Positions 1-6,155 of a DNA stretch of 6,155 nt are shown in pieces. Origin of the DNA: Clostridia bacterium (GTDB taxonomy: Bacteria > Bacillota > Clostridia > Oscillospirales > CAG-272); NCBI GenBank assembly GCA_017379815.1, contig JAFNVK010000172.1:1-6155 (forward strand), read 5' to 3'. Each line of letters begins with the position of its first letter. The stretch's first letter is position 1. Below the pieces are notes generated by a model. That model saw only the letters and a list, made by a program, of their open reading frames with translations, was not told where the DNA came from and did no database searches. A program made the translations under genes and the position numbers.

Positions 1-1
1 G

Positions 2-880
2 GCAGCAAAGGAGTTCCCTGCCGTTCAATTCTGCCACGCAACCGGTACCATGGCCCACACTGAGGACCTTGCCAACTTCCACAACGCATTTGCTCCCATT
101 TACGAGGGCAGATACCTGGCAGGCGTTGCAGCAGGTCTGAAGCTCAACGAGATGATCGCTGAGGGCAAGATCACCGCTGACAAGGCAAAGATGGGCTACG
201 TTGGTGCATTCACCTACGCTGAGGTTATCTCCGGCTACACCTCCTTCTATCTTGGCGCAAAGTCCGTTTGCCCCACCGTTACCATGGACGTTCAGTTCAC
301 CGGTAGCTGGTATGATGAGATCAAGGAAAAGAACGCCGCTAACGCTCTGATGGATAACGGCTGCGTACTGATCAGCCAGCACGCAGACTCCATGGGCGCT
401 CCCTCCGCTTGCGAGGAGAGAAACGTTCCCAACGTTTCCTACAACGGAAGCACCGCAGACGCCTGCCCCAACACCTTCATCGTTTCTTCCAAGATCGACT
501 GGTCTCCTTACTTCCTCTACATGATCAAGAGCGTATGCCAGGGCACTGCAATCGTTGACGACTGGTGCGGCGAGGCTCACGAGGGCTCCGTTGTTCTGAC
601 CGGTATCAACGAGAAGGCTGCTGCAGAGGGCACTCTCGCAAAGCTCAAGGAGGTTGCAGGCAAGCTCCAGAACGGCGAGATCCACGTCTTTGACACCGCT
701 ACCTTCACCGTTGGCGGCCAGACCCTGACCTCTTATCTGGCTGACGTTAACACCGATGCTGATTACACCCCCGACACCGAGGTAATCGCTGACGGATACT
801 TCCACGAGTCCGAGTTCCGCTCCGCTCCCTACTTCGATATCCGCATCGACGGCATCACCCTGCTCAACGCAGAGTACTAA
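2..880 (+). CDS. BMP-family ABC transporter substrate-binding protein, 5'-truncated
   Basis: This is the C-terminal 292 residues of an extracytoplasmic binding protein of the Bmp/PnrA/NupN family (Med lipoprotein type), which delivers a ligand, usually a nucleoside, to a membrane ABC importer. The frame is open from base 2 and reads AAKEFPAVQFCHATGT before the first ATG at position 50. That ATG is therefore internal, and the true start, signal peptide and lipobox cysteine lie upstream of the window. Family-like blocks are IYEGRYLAGVAAGLKLNEM, GAFTYAEVISGYTSFYLGA, GSWYDEIKEKNAANALMDNG followed by CVLISQHADS, NVPNVSYNGS, SSKIDWSPY and a C-terminal FHESEFRSAPYFDIRIDGI. The gene ends at TAA 878-880, just ahead of a strong terminator. 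ATPase and permease genes follow in the same direction. Codon use is unusually biased: all 14 Lys codons are AAG and 19 of 20 Glu codons are GAG by hand count, which suggests high expression. Nucleoside specificity is inferred from the family and is not shown by the sequence. Confidence 0.95.
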   Translation, partial: AAKEFPAVQFCHATGTMAHTEDLANFHNAFAPIYEGRYLAGVAAGLKLNEMIAEGKITADKAKMGYVGAFTYAEVISGYTSFYLGAKSVCPTVTMDVQFTGSWYDEIKEKNAANALMDNGCVLISQHADSMGAPSACEERNVPNVSYNGSTADACPNTFIVSSKIDWSPYFLYMIKSVCQGTAIVDDWCGEAHEGSVVLTGINEKAAAEGTLAKLKEVAGKLQNGEIHVFDTATFTVGGQTLTSYLADVNTDADYTPDTEVIADGYFHESEFRSAPYFDIRIDGITLLNAEY

Positions 881-892
881 TTGTTCTTCCTA

Positions 893-931
893 CAAGACGG
901 GCGGAGTCCTACTCCGCCTCGTCTTGGTTTT
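893..931 (+). terminator. Strong intrinsic terminator after the binding-protein gene
   Basis: An inverted repeat with left arm 893-907 and right arm 911-926 forms a 15-bp stem with one bulged T at 919 and a 3-base CCT loop. The upper half of the stem is GC-rich (GGCGGAGT against ACTCCGCC). A GTTTTT run follows at 927-932. It starts 12 bases after the stop codon of the binding-protein gene. This is a textbook Rho-independent terminator. Since the downstream genes complete the same importer, partial read-through is plausible and would give binding protein in excess over membrane components. Confidence 0.85.
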
Positions 932-955
932 TCGGGCCTAACAAGGTTTGAACAG

Positions 956-990
956 ACCGTCCGATCCGCTATGCCTCGGACGGTTTCTTC
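956..990 (+). terminator. Second terminator-like hairpin before the ATPase gene
   Basis: Bases 957-964 (CCGTCCGA) pair perfectly with 976-983 (TCGGACGG), and A956-T984 adds one more pair. The loop is 11 bases (965-975) and the trailing sequence is TTTCTTC. It resembles a weaker intrinsic terminator or a 5'-leader attenuator for the ATPase gene, whose ribosome binding site begins 32 bases after the stem. An in-frame ATG at 971 sits inside the loop and is unlikely to be a start. Whether this hairpin terminates transcription, attenuates it or stabilises a processed mRNA end cannot be decided from sequence. Confidence 0.55.
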
Positions 991-1015
991 AAGCTTTGTT
1001 TCTCACACTACTTTT

Positions 1016-1020
1016 GGAGG
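1016..1020 (+). promoter_or_regulatory. Ribosome binding site that fixes the GTG start of the ATPase gene
   Basis: GGAGG lies 7 bases ahead of GTG 1028. It is the only good Shine-Dalgarno sequence in the 147-bp gap and supports GTG 1028. The earlier in-frame candidates, TTG 881 and ATG 971, fall directly after the previous stop codon and in a hairpin loop respectively. Confidence 0.85.
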
Positions 1021-1027
1021 TAACGGC

Positions 1028-2599
1028 GTGAACAAAACAGTTGCACTGGAAATGAAACAGGTTTCCAAATATTTCGGCTCCCTTGCCGCAAACAGAAAGG
1101 TCGATCTCACCGTTTATCGCGGCGAGATCCTTGCCATTCTCGGCGAAAACGGATGCGGAAAAACGACCCTGATGAATATGATCGCGGGAATCTATTTCCC
1201 GGACGAGGGACAGATCCTGGTAGACGGACAGGAAGTGGTGATCCGTTCTCCGAAGGACGCCTTCCGCCATAAGATCGGCATGATCCATCAGCACTTTAAG
1301 CTGGTCGATCTTTTTTCTGCTGCAGAAAACATCGTTCTCGGCATCAACGACGGCGAGCGCTACAACCTCAAGGAGGTCAACGCCCGCGTTCAGGAGATCG
1401 CCGAACGCTACGGCTTCCATATTGATCCGAAGAAGAAGATCCACGAAATGTCGGTCTCCGAAAAGCAGACCGTGGAAATCATCAAGGTGCTGTATCGCGG
1501 AGCGGATATTCTCATTCTGGACGAGCCTACCGCCGTTCTGACCCCCCAGGAAACCGAAAAGCTCTTTGCCATTCTCAAAAGAATGCGCGACGACGGAAAA
1601 TCCATCCTCATCATCACGCATAAGCTGCACGAGGTCCTTTCCCTCTCCAACCGCGTTGCCGTTCTCCGCAAGGGTGAGCATATTGCCACGGTGGAAACCG
1701 CAAGCACCAATCCCGCAGAGCTGACGGAAATGATGGTTGGACAGAAGGTATCCCTCAACATCAACCGTCCCGAGCCCGAAAATACGCAGGACCGTCTTCT
1801 CGTTTCCGACCTTTCCTTGGTCAACGCAGACGGCATCAAGGTTTTGGATGACATCTGCTTCACCGCGCGCTCCGGCGAAATTCTCGGCATTGCCGGAATT
1901 GCGGGAAGCGGACAGCGCGAGCTGCTCGAAACCATCGCCGGCCTGCAGCACCCTGCCGGCGGAAGGATCCTCTACCATAATCCTAAGACCGATAAGGAGG
2001 AAGACCTGCGCGACAAAACGCCGATGCAGATCCGCGAGCTTGGCGTGCGTCTTTCCTTCGTTCCCGAGGACCGCCTTGGAATGGGCTTGGTCGCCAATAT
2101 GGACATTGTGGACAACATGATGCTCAGAAGCTATAAGCGCGGACATTCCCTCTTCGTTGATCGCAAAAAGCCGAAGGATCTGGCCGACCGCATCATTCGG
2201 GAATTACAGATCTCCACCCCCGGCACAGCAACCCCCGTCCGCCGTCTTTCGGGCGGAAACGTCCAAAAGGTTTTGGTTGGACGTGAGATCGCCGCAGCGC
2301 CCACCGTTCTGATGGCGGCCTACCCCGTCCGCGGCTTGGACGTCAACTCCTCCTACACCATCTACAATCTTCTCACCGCGCAAAAGCAGCAGGGCGTGGC
2401 CGTGATCTTCGTGGGAGAGGACCTTGACGTTTTGGTAGAGCTTTGCGACCGCATTATGGTCATAGCCAACGGCCGAGTAAGCGGTATTGTCGATGGCCGT
2501 ACCGCAACGAAGGAAGAGATCGGCGTTCTGATGACACAGACAAGGGCCGAAATCGAATCACAAAAGGAAAAGGAGGGATCTGACCGTGCAGAAGCATGA
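1028..2599 (+). CDS. ABC importer ATP-binding protein with two nucleotide-binding domains (NupO/YufO type)
   Basis: This 523-residue cytoplasmic ATPase powers uptake by the adjacent permeases. It has two ABC domains in tandem, as in NupO/YufO and RbsA-type proteins, and its length is normal. Domain 1 (about 5-240) has Walker A GENGCGKT at 39-46, Q-loop Gln88, signature MSVSEKQ at 141-147, Walker B ILILDEP at 161-167 and switch His198. Domain 2 (about 255-505) keeps a good signature, LSGGN at 407-411. Its Walker A is degenerate (GIAGSGQRE, 290-298, no Lys or Ser/Thr), its Walker B acidic pair is replaced by Ala430-Ala431, and Glu464 stands where the switch His would be. That asymmetry is usual in this family. 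GTG 1028 is chosen because of GGAGG at 1016-1020 and because homology begins a few residues later. The 3' end overlaps the next gene by 14 bases. Unlike the binding-protein gene, it uses AAA and GAA freely. Nucleoside transport is the most likely role; other small solutes cannot be excluded. Confidence 0.93.
   Translation: MNKTVALEMKQVSKYFGSLAANRKVDLTVYRGEILAILGENGCGKTTLMNMIAGIYFPDEGQILVDGQEVVIRSPKDAFRHKIGMIHQHFKLVDLFSAAENIVLGINDGERYNLKEVNARVQEIAERYGFHIDPKKKIHEMSVSEKQTVEIIKVLYRGADILILDEPTAVLTPQETEKLFAILKRMRDDGKSILIITHKLHEVLSLSNRVAVLRKGEHIATVETASTNPAELTEMMVGQKVSLNINRPEPENTQDRLLVSDLSLVNADGIKVLDDICFTARSGEILGIAGIAGSGQRELLETIAGLQHPAGGRILYHNPKTDKEEDLRDKTPMQIRELGVRLSFVPEDRLGMGLVANMDIVDNMMLRSYKRGHSLFVDRKKPKDLADRIIRELQISTPGTATPVRRLSGGNVQKVLVGREIAAAPTVLMAAYPVRGLDVNSSYTIYNLLTAQKQQGVAVIFVGEDLDVLVELCDRIMVIANGRVSGIVDGRTATKEEIGVLMTQTRAEIESQKEKEGSDRAEA
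2571..2576 (+). promoter_or_regulatory. Ribosome binding site for the first permease, inside the ATPase coding end
   Basis: AGGAGG lies 9 bases before GTG 2586 and within the last codons of the ATPase gene. It supports the GTG start and the 14-base gene overlap, rather than the in-frame ATG at 2646. The ATG at 2596 is in another frame. Confidence 0.8.
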
Positions 2600-3689
2600 A
2601 AAGCATACCCGCGACCCGCGCTTTCACATTGTCAAGCGGGCAGGCATGTCCCGCGGGAAGGCCTTGCTGATCCGCTTTTTAGCGATCCTTGCGGCTCTCT
2701 TGCTTTGCTCCGTTCTCTCCACACTCCTGATCGGGGCCAACCCCTTGAAGTTCATCTCCACACTCTTTAGCGGCTCGCTCGGATCCAGCCGACGCATTTG
2801 GAAATTCGCTAAGGATTCCGCCGTTCTGCTTTGTATTTCGCTTGCCGTTACTCCCGCCTTCCGCATGCGCTTTTGGAATTTGGGCGGCGAGGGACAGGTT
2901 CTGGTAGGTGCGCTCGCATCGATCGCCTGCGCCTACTACCTGCGCGACAGCATTCCCAACCCGCTCTTGCTTCTGATCATGCTTGTAGCGGCCGTTCTTG
3001 CCGGTGCATTCTGGGGGCTCTTCCCTGCGATCTGCAAGGCAAAATGGGGAACGAATGAATCGCTCTTCACTCTGATGATGAACTACGTAGCGACCTACCT
3101 CGTGGCCTTTGCCCTGATGGAGTGGACCAAGGCAGACGGCTCCAGCACGCTTGGCGAGGTTGCCTTTGGACATCTGCCAAGGCTCTACAACGAGTATCTC
3201 CTCTTGATCCTCGTGGTGCTTGCTCTGACCGTCCTGGTTTACATTTACCTTAACTACACGAAGCAAGGATATGAGATCTCCGTCGTCGGCGAGAGCGAGA
3301 AGACCGCTCGCTATATCGGCATCAACGTTGGACGCGTGATTACGCGCACCGTGCTGGTTTCCGGAGCGATCTGCGGTCTTGCAGGCTTCCTCATCGTTGC
3401 GGCGCTCGACCATTCGATCACCACGGCAACCGTCGGCGGTCTTGGCTTTACCGCCATTATGGTTTCCTGGCTTGCCAAATTCAATCCCCTGATCATGGTC
3501 GGCACGTCCGCGCTGATCATCTTCCTGCAGCAGGGCGGCGCGGAGATGTCCACCATCTTCAACGTCAGCTCCGCCTTCCCCAACATTGTCGTTGGAATCA
3601 TTCTGTTCTTTATCATCGGATGTGAGTTCTTCATCCATTACCAGATCAAATCCCGTGTATCGCACAAGAAAGGAGGCGTCGGCAAATGA
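2586..3689 (+). CDS. ABC transporter permease, NupP/YufP type (BPD_transp_2 family)
   Basis: This 367-residue integral membrane protein is one half of the importer channel. Hydrophobic segments are seen at about 27-50, 78-92, 104-118, 126-150, 158-178, 203-222, 251-274, 284-318 and 331-351, with a basic N-terminus and a basic C-terminal tail. Family landmarks are RFWNLGGEGQ near 95-104 and the cytoplasmic coupling loop GYEISVVGESEKTARYIGIN at 228-247, which should contact the ATPase. The start is GTG 2586, preceded by AGGAGG. The stop codon overlaps the start of the second permease as ATGA, so the two proteins are probably translationally coupled and made in equal amounts. It is the longer of the permease pair, matching NupP relative to NupQ in Bacillus. 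Family assignment is firm; the substrate is inferred. Confidence 0.93.
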   Translation: MQKHEKHTRDPRFHIVKRAGMSRGKALLIRFLAILAALLLCSVLSTLLIGANPLKFISTLFSGSLGSSRRIWKFAKDSAVLLCISLAVTPAFRMRFWNLGGEGQVLVGALASIACAYYLRDSIPNPLLLLIMLVAAVLAGAFWGLFPAICKAKWGTNESLFTLMMNYVATYLVAFALMEWTKADGSSTLGEVAFGHLPRLYNEYLLLILVVLALTVLVYIYLNYTKQGYEISVVGESEKTARYIGINVGRVITRTVLVSGAICGLAGFLIVAALDHSITTATVGGLGFTAIMVSWLAKFNPLIMVGTSALIIFLQQGGAEMSTIFNVSSAFPNIVVGIILFFIIGCEFFIHYQIKSRVSHKKGGVGK

Positions 3690-4636
3690 ACGGCTGGATC
3701 AATTATCTCTTTAATGCGATCGCACTTGGCATGACCTTTCTTTACGGCTCGGTTGGAGAGATCCTGACCGAAAAGGCAGGACACCTCAACCTTGGCATTC
3801 CGGGCATTATGTGTATGGGTGGCGCCGGAGGATGCATTGCCCTTCAGCTGATGTACCGATCGGGGATCCCCCCGATGCTGATCGTGATCATCTCGATCCT
3901 CGCAGCCTTCCTCAGCGGAGTCCTGATGGGAGCGATCTATAGCTTCCTGACCGTTACGCTGCACGCCAATCAAAACGTGACCGGTCTTGCCATGACGACC
4001 TTCGGTGTGGGTATGATGAAATTCATCATTTCCAAGATCCGTCCCTTGCAGTACATGTATGCCTTGGACTATTTCCGTTTTCCCTTTTCGGATAGAACGG
4101 ACTCTCTTAAATACTGGGGTGTCATGGTCTATCTCGCAGTCGTCGTTGCGATCGTTGCATCCCTTGTGCTGAGTCGCACACGCGTTGGCCTGCATCTGCG
4201 TGCAGTCGGTGAAAACCCTGCAACGGCAGACGCGGTCGGCATCAACGTGACGGCTTACAAATACGGAGCGACCTGCATCGGAAGCGGCATTGCCGCGCTT
4301 GGCGGATTGTTCTATATCATGGACTATTCCGGTTCCCCCGAGGCCTACCTGAATATTGAGCCCTTCGGCTGGCTTGCCATCGCACTCGTCATCTTTGCAC
4401 TCTGGCGTCCCTATCTCAGCTTTTTCGGGTCGATGATCTTCGGTGCGCTCTTTGTAGCAGGCTCCTTCATTCCCGGACTTTTGGGACTGACGCTCCCCAT
4501 GAGCGCAACCCCTCTTCTGGAAATGCTCCCCTACGTGGTCACGATCCTCGTCCTGATCATCACGAGCATTCGCAAGAAGCGTGAGAACCAACCTCCTGCC
4601 TCCCTCGGACAGTCCTACTTCCGCGAGGAGCGCTGA
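3686..4636 (+). CDS. ABC transporter permease, NupQ/YufQ type (BPD_transp_2 family)
   Basis: This 316-residue membrane protein is the second half of the channel. It carries the family's N-terminal block GEILTEKAGHLNLGIPGIM (24-42). Hydrophobic stretches lie at about 7-22, 38-56, 62-92, 98-115, 145-163, 195-212, 226-239, 244-266 and 280-294. The coupling loop spans 168-187 and contains LHLRAVGENPATADAVGIN. ATG 3686 overlaps the upstream TGA by 4 bases and has AGGAGG at 3671-3676 with a 9-base spacer. The stop TGA at 4634-4636 is followed by a hairpin at 4656, so this is the last gene of the transport block. No fifth gene such as a nucleoside phosphorylase or deaminase accompanies the cluster within the window. 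Length and motifs are ordinary. Confidence 0.93.
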   Translation: MNGWINYLFNAIALGMTFLYGSVGEILTEKAGHLNLGIPGIMCMGGAGGCIALQLMYRSGIPPMLIVIISILAAFLSGVLMGAIYSFLTVTLHANQNVTGLAMTTFGVGMMKFIISKIRPLQYMYALDYFRFPFSDRTDSLKYWGVMVYLAVVVAIVASLVLSRTRVGLHLRAVGENPATADAVGINVTAYKYGATCIGSGIAALGGLFYIMDYSGSPEAYLNIEPFGWLAIALVIFALWRPYLSFFGSMIFGALFVAGSFIPGLLGLTLPMSATPLLEMLPYVVTILVLIITSIRKKRENQPPASLGQSYFREER

Positions 4637-4655
4637 ACCGTCAACTGCAAAACAC

Positions 4656-4690
4656 CGTGGGGGAACTTGTCAAAAGCTCCCCCACGTTCT
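4656..4690. terminator. Shared bidirectional terminator between converging genes
   Basis: CGTGGGGGA (4656-4664) pairs with TCCCCCACG (4678-4686) in a perfect 9-bp stem. After an A/C mismatch it extends by three more pairs (4666-4668 with 4674-4676). The plus-strand tail is TTCTTC. On the minus strand the stem is followed by GTGTTTTGC. It begins 20 bases after the second permease stop, and its other arm is 4 bases from the amidase stop, so one hairpin appears to end both transcripts. The U-tracts are imperfect on both sides. Confidence 0.7.
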
Positions 4691-5251
4691 TCAGGAATAG
4701 TATTGCAGGATCCCCTCGTAGATCCCCCGGGCAAAGAGCGCCGGATCGCGGTTCATCAATGCCGCCTCCTCGGGATTGGTGATAAAGCCGATCTCCGCAA
4801 GGACGGCAGGCATCGCAGTACGGCGCAGAACGTAAAGCCCGGGTCGCACCTTCATTCCGCGGTCGCGAAGGCCCGTGACCGACGAAAGCCGCTCGACGAT
4901 GTCCTCCCCCAAGGAAAAGGCAACCGACGGTGAGGAATAGGCAAAGGCCTCTACCCCTCCCGCACGCGGATTGTCAGACGCATTGGTGTGAATACTGATA
5001 AAGGCATCCGCACCCCAGCGGTTTGCGTCATCCACGCGCGCACGCAGGCTCGTGGAATTGGACGTGCCGAGCGTGCTTTCGGGTGTGGGGCGTGAAAGCC
5101 GCACCTCAAAGTTCGGATCGGCACGCAACAGCGCGGCCAGCTCCTGACCAACGCGATAGGTGATGTCCTGCTCGAGAAGCCCGTTCCCCTCCGCACCCGC
5201 ATTCGGGTTTTCGGGATTATGTCCCTGATCAATGTAAATTTTCGTTGCCAT
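4691..5251 (-). CDS. N-acetylmuramoyl-L-alanine amidase, Amidase_3 family, without signal peptide
   Basis: This 186-residue zinc hydrolase is predicted to cut the bond between N-acetylmuramic acid and L-alanine in peptidoglycan. The protein is essentially one Amidase_3 domain. It starts with KIYIDQGHNP, where His11 is the first zinc ligand, and continues with Glu27 in GNGLLEQDIT, His88 in SIHTN and the catalytic Glu153 in AVLAEIGFITNP. All four expected active-site residues are present. There is no signal peptide, membrane anchor, SH3 or SPOR domain, so the route to the wall is unclear. The same holds for Bacillus CwlC, which acts in mother-cell lysis. ATG 5249-5251 has GGAGG (plus-strand 5257-5261) with a 5-base spacer. 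The gene converges on the transporter block and diverges from rsmI. A SigK-like promoter lies upstream. Alternatives are a CwlD-like cortex amidase or a domesticated phage lysin; no phage genes are nearby. Confidence 0.9.
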   Translation of the reverse strand: MATKIYIDQGHNPENPNAGAEGNGLLEQDITYRVGQELAALLRADPNFEVRLSRPTPESTLGTSNSTSLRARVDDANRWGADAFISIHTNASDNPRAGGVEAFAYSSPSVAFSLGEDIVERLSSVTGLRDRGMKVRPGLYVLRRTAMPAVLAEIGFITNPEEAALMNRDPALFARGIYEGILQYYS

Positions 5252-5291
5252 AGATTCCTCCGTTGCTCGGCGACCGATGCGCCCCTATCCG

Positions 5292-5319
5292 TATCCTATG
5301 CCGGGCTTTCCCTTTGCGT
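5292..5319 (-). promoter_or_regulatory. Candidate SigK-type sporulation promoter for the amidase
   Basis: Read on the minus strand, 5300-5292 is CATAGGATA, an exact match to the Bacillus SigK -10 pattern CATAnnnTA. It is preceded by exactly 17 bases and then AC (5319-5318), the core of the SigK -35 element; the base before AC is C, also as expected. A start of transcription near 5284-5286 would leave a leader of about 33 bases carrying the GGAGG site. No TTGACA-like box lies at the right distance for a housekeeping promoter here. The assignment depends on the organism sporulating, which the window does not show. Confidence 0.4.
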
Positions 5320-5363
5320 GACGGATCTGCAAAAGGCAAAAGTAAGAAGAAAGGAATATCTCC

Positions 5364-6155
5364 ATGAGTTCGCAAAAAAGAAAGGACTGCCTCCCCGAGG
5401 AAAAGAACCGCGTTGAACGCGGAACGCTCTACCTCGTGGCCACCCCCATCGGAAACCTCGCGGATCTCTCCGAGCGAGCCGTAAAGGTGCTCTCGGAGGT
5501 GGACTTTATCGCCGCCGAGGACACCCGCAATTCGGGAAAGCTTCTGTCGGCTCTCGGTCTGCAGAAGCCTATGGTCTCCTATTTTGAGCACAATAAGCGG
5601 GAGCGCGGCGAGCAGATCGCCAAGCGCCTGCTCGCAGGCGAATCCTGCGCACTGATCACCGATGCGGGAACCCCCGCCATCAGTGACCCCGGCGAGGATA
5701 TGGTCGCGCTCTGCGCCGAGCAAGGCATTCCCGTGACCTCGATCCCCGGCCCCGTTGCCTCCATCACTGCGCTGACCCTCTCCGGGCTTCCCACGGGACG
5801 CTTTTGCTTTGAGGGCTTTCTTTCGGTCAACAAGGCAGAGCGACGCGAGCATCTCGCCTCCCTGAAGAGTGAAAAGCGAACCATGCTCTTTCACGAGGCA
5901 CCGCACAAGCTGCGTGCCACGCTCAAGGATCTGGCCGCCGCCTTTGGCGAGGATCGCCGCATTTCCCTTTGCCGCGAGCTGACCAAGATCAACGAGGAGG
6001 TCATTCGCACGACGCTCGGCGGTGCGATCGCGCTGTATGCAGAGAACGATCCGCGCGGAGAATACGTGCTGGTCGTGGAGGGCTGCAGTAAGGAGAACGC
6101 CGCAACAAAGGCCTTCTGGAGCGAGATGACGGTCGAGGCGCACGTGGAGCATTAC
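5364..6155 (+). CDS. rsmI: 16S rRNA (cytidine(1402)-2'-O)-methyltransferase RsmI, 3'-truncated
   Basis: RsmI uses S-adenosylmethionine to methylate the 2'-OH of C1402 in the ribosomal decoding centre. The window holds the first 264 codons, still open at the last base; RsmI proteins are usually around 280-290 residues, so most of the gene is here. The tetrapyrrole-methylase fold motifs appear in order: LVATPIGNLADL (24-35), AAEDTR (50-55), ITDAGTPAISDPG (98-110), IPGPVAS (127-133), FEGFL (149-153), FHEAPHKL (176-183), CRELTKINEE (203-212) and GEYVLVVEG (232-240). ATG 5364 is the first start after an in-frame TAA at 5343. It has AGGA at 5352-5355, 8 bases upstream. The N-terminus carries roughly 18 charged residues ahead of the conserved domain, slightly longer than typical. 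It is transcribed divergently from the amidase. I could not find a convincing promoter for it in the 112-bp gap. Confidence 0.95.
   Translation, partial: MSSQKRKDCLPEEKNRVERGTLYLVATPIGNLADLSERAVKVLSEVDFIAAEDTRNSGKLLSALGLQKPMVSYFEHNKRERGEQIAKRLLAGESCALITDAGTPAISDPGEDMVALCAEQGIPVTSIPGPVASITALTLSGLPTGRFCFEGFLSVNKAERREHLASLKSEKRTMLFHEAPHKLRATLKDLAAAFGEDRRISLCRELTKINEEVIRTTLGGAIALYAENDPRGEYVLVVEGCSKENAATKAFWSEMTVEAHVEHY

Noticed and set aside
948..975. Housekeeping promoter TTGAAC-N16-TATGCC before the ATPase gene
   Set aside because: The -10 box matches only 3 of 6 bases and falls inside the loop of the second hairpin. The spacing is acceptable, but the match is too weak to list.
881..1027. N-terminal extension of the ATPase from TTG 881 or ATG 971
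   Set aside because: The extension would translate through two hairpins, has no Shine-Dalgarno site, and bears no family similarity. GTG 1028 has an ideal GGAGG.
881..1027. Purine or other riboswitch controlling the transporter
   Set aside because: The gap is short and is accounted for by two simple hairpins. I see no conserved multi-stem aptamer core.
989..2146. Long minus-strand reading frame of 385 codons opposite the ATPase gene
   Set aside because: It lies antisense to a gene with full family motifs, shows no recognisable domain, and is rich in low-information His/Asp/Gly stretches typical of a shadow frame in GC-rich DNA.
2679..4591. Minus-strand frames of 328 and 317 codons opposite the two permease genes
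   Set aside because: Both are antisense shadows of hydrophobic coding sequence. Their strongly charged composition is what results from reading membrane-protein codons backwards.
4691..5251. Amidase as part of a prophage or lysis cassette
   Set aside because: No holin, integrase, capsid or attachment-site repeats are present, and both neighbours are normal chromosomal genes.
5263..5291. Housekeeping promoter TTGCTC-N17-TATCCG for rsmI
   Set aside because: About three matches per box, so it is no better than chance, and it overlaps the amidase ribosome binding site and leader.
5229..6152. Minus-strand 307-codon frame opposite rsmI
   Set aside because: The plus strand encodes all the RsmI motifs in order, and the minus frame has no domain or ribosome binding site that I can see.

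Overview
This 6.2 kb window looks like ordinary chromosomal DNA from a fairly GC-rich member of the Clostridia, probably a gut or anaerobic-digester type. I infer this from the strong GGAGG-type ribosome binding sites, the closeness of the first gene to clostridial BMP-family lipoproteins as I remember them, and a CwlC/CwlD-like amidase. No mobile element, CRISPR array, tRNA, rRNA or recognisable riboswitch is visible. Both ends cut through genes.

Layout: positions 1-4636 hold a plus-strand ABC importer cluster of the NupNOPQ/YufNOPQ type. It comprises a BMP-family substrate-binding protein (5' end outside the window), a double-domain ATPase and two permeases. The binding-protein gene is followed by a strong intrinsic terminator and a second terminator-like hairpin. 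The ATPase and the two permeases then form a tight block with overlapping ends (14 bp and 4 bp). The likely cargo is a nucleoside, by family precedent only.

A hairpin at 4656-4686 closes this block. It also lies just past the end of a converging minus-strand gene for a zinc N-acetylmuramoyl-L-alanine amidase (4691-5251). That gene has no signal peptide and no wall-binding domain. A 112-bp divergent intergenic region separates it from the plus-strand gene rsmI (5364 to the window end), which encodes the 16S rRNA C1402 2'-O-methyltransferase.

The most interesting signals are modest. The amidase has a candidate late mother-cell (SigK-type) promoter. Tandem hairpins and a sharp change in codon use separate the binding protein from the rest of the importer. 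The ATPase shows a pattern predicting one active and one degenerate ATP site. I did not find a previously undescribed system here.
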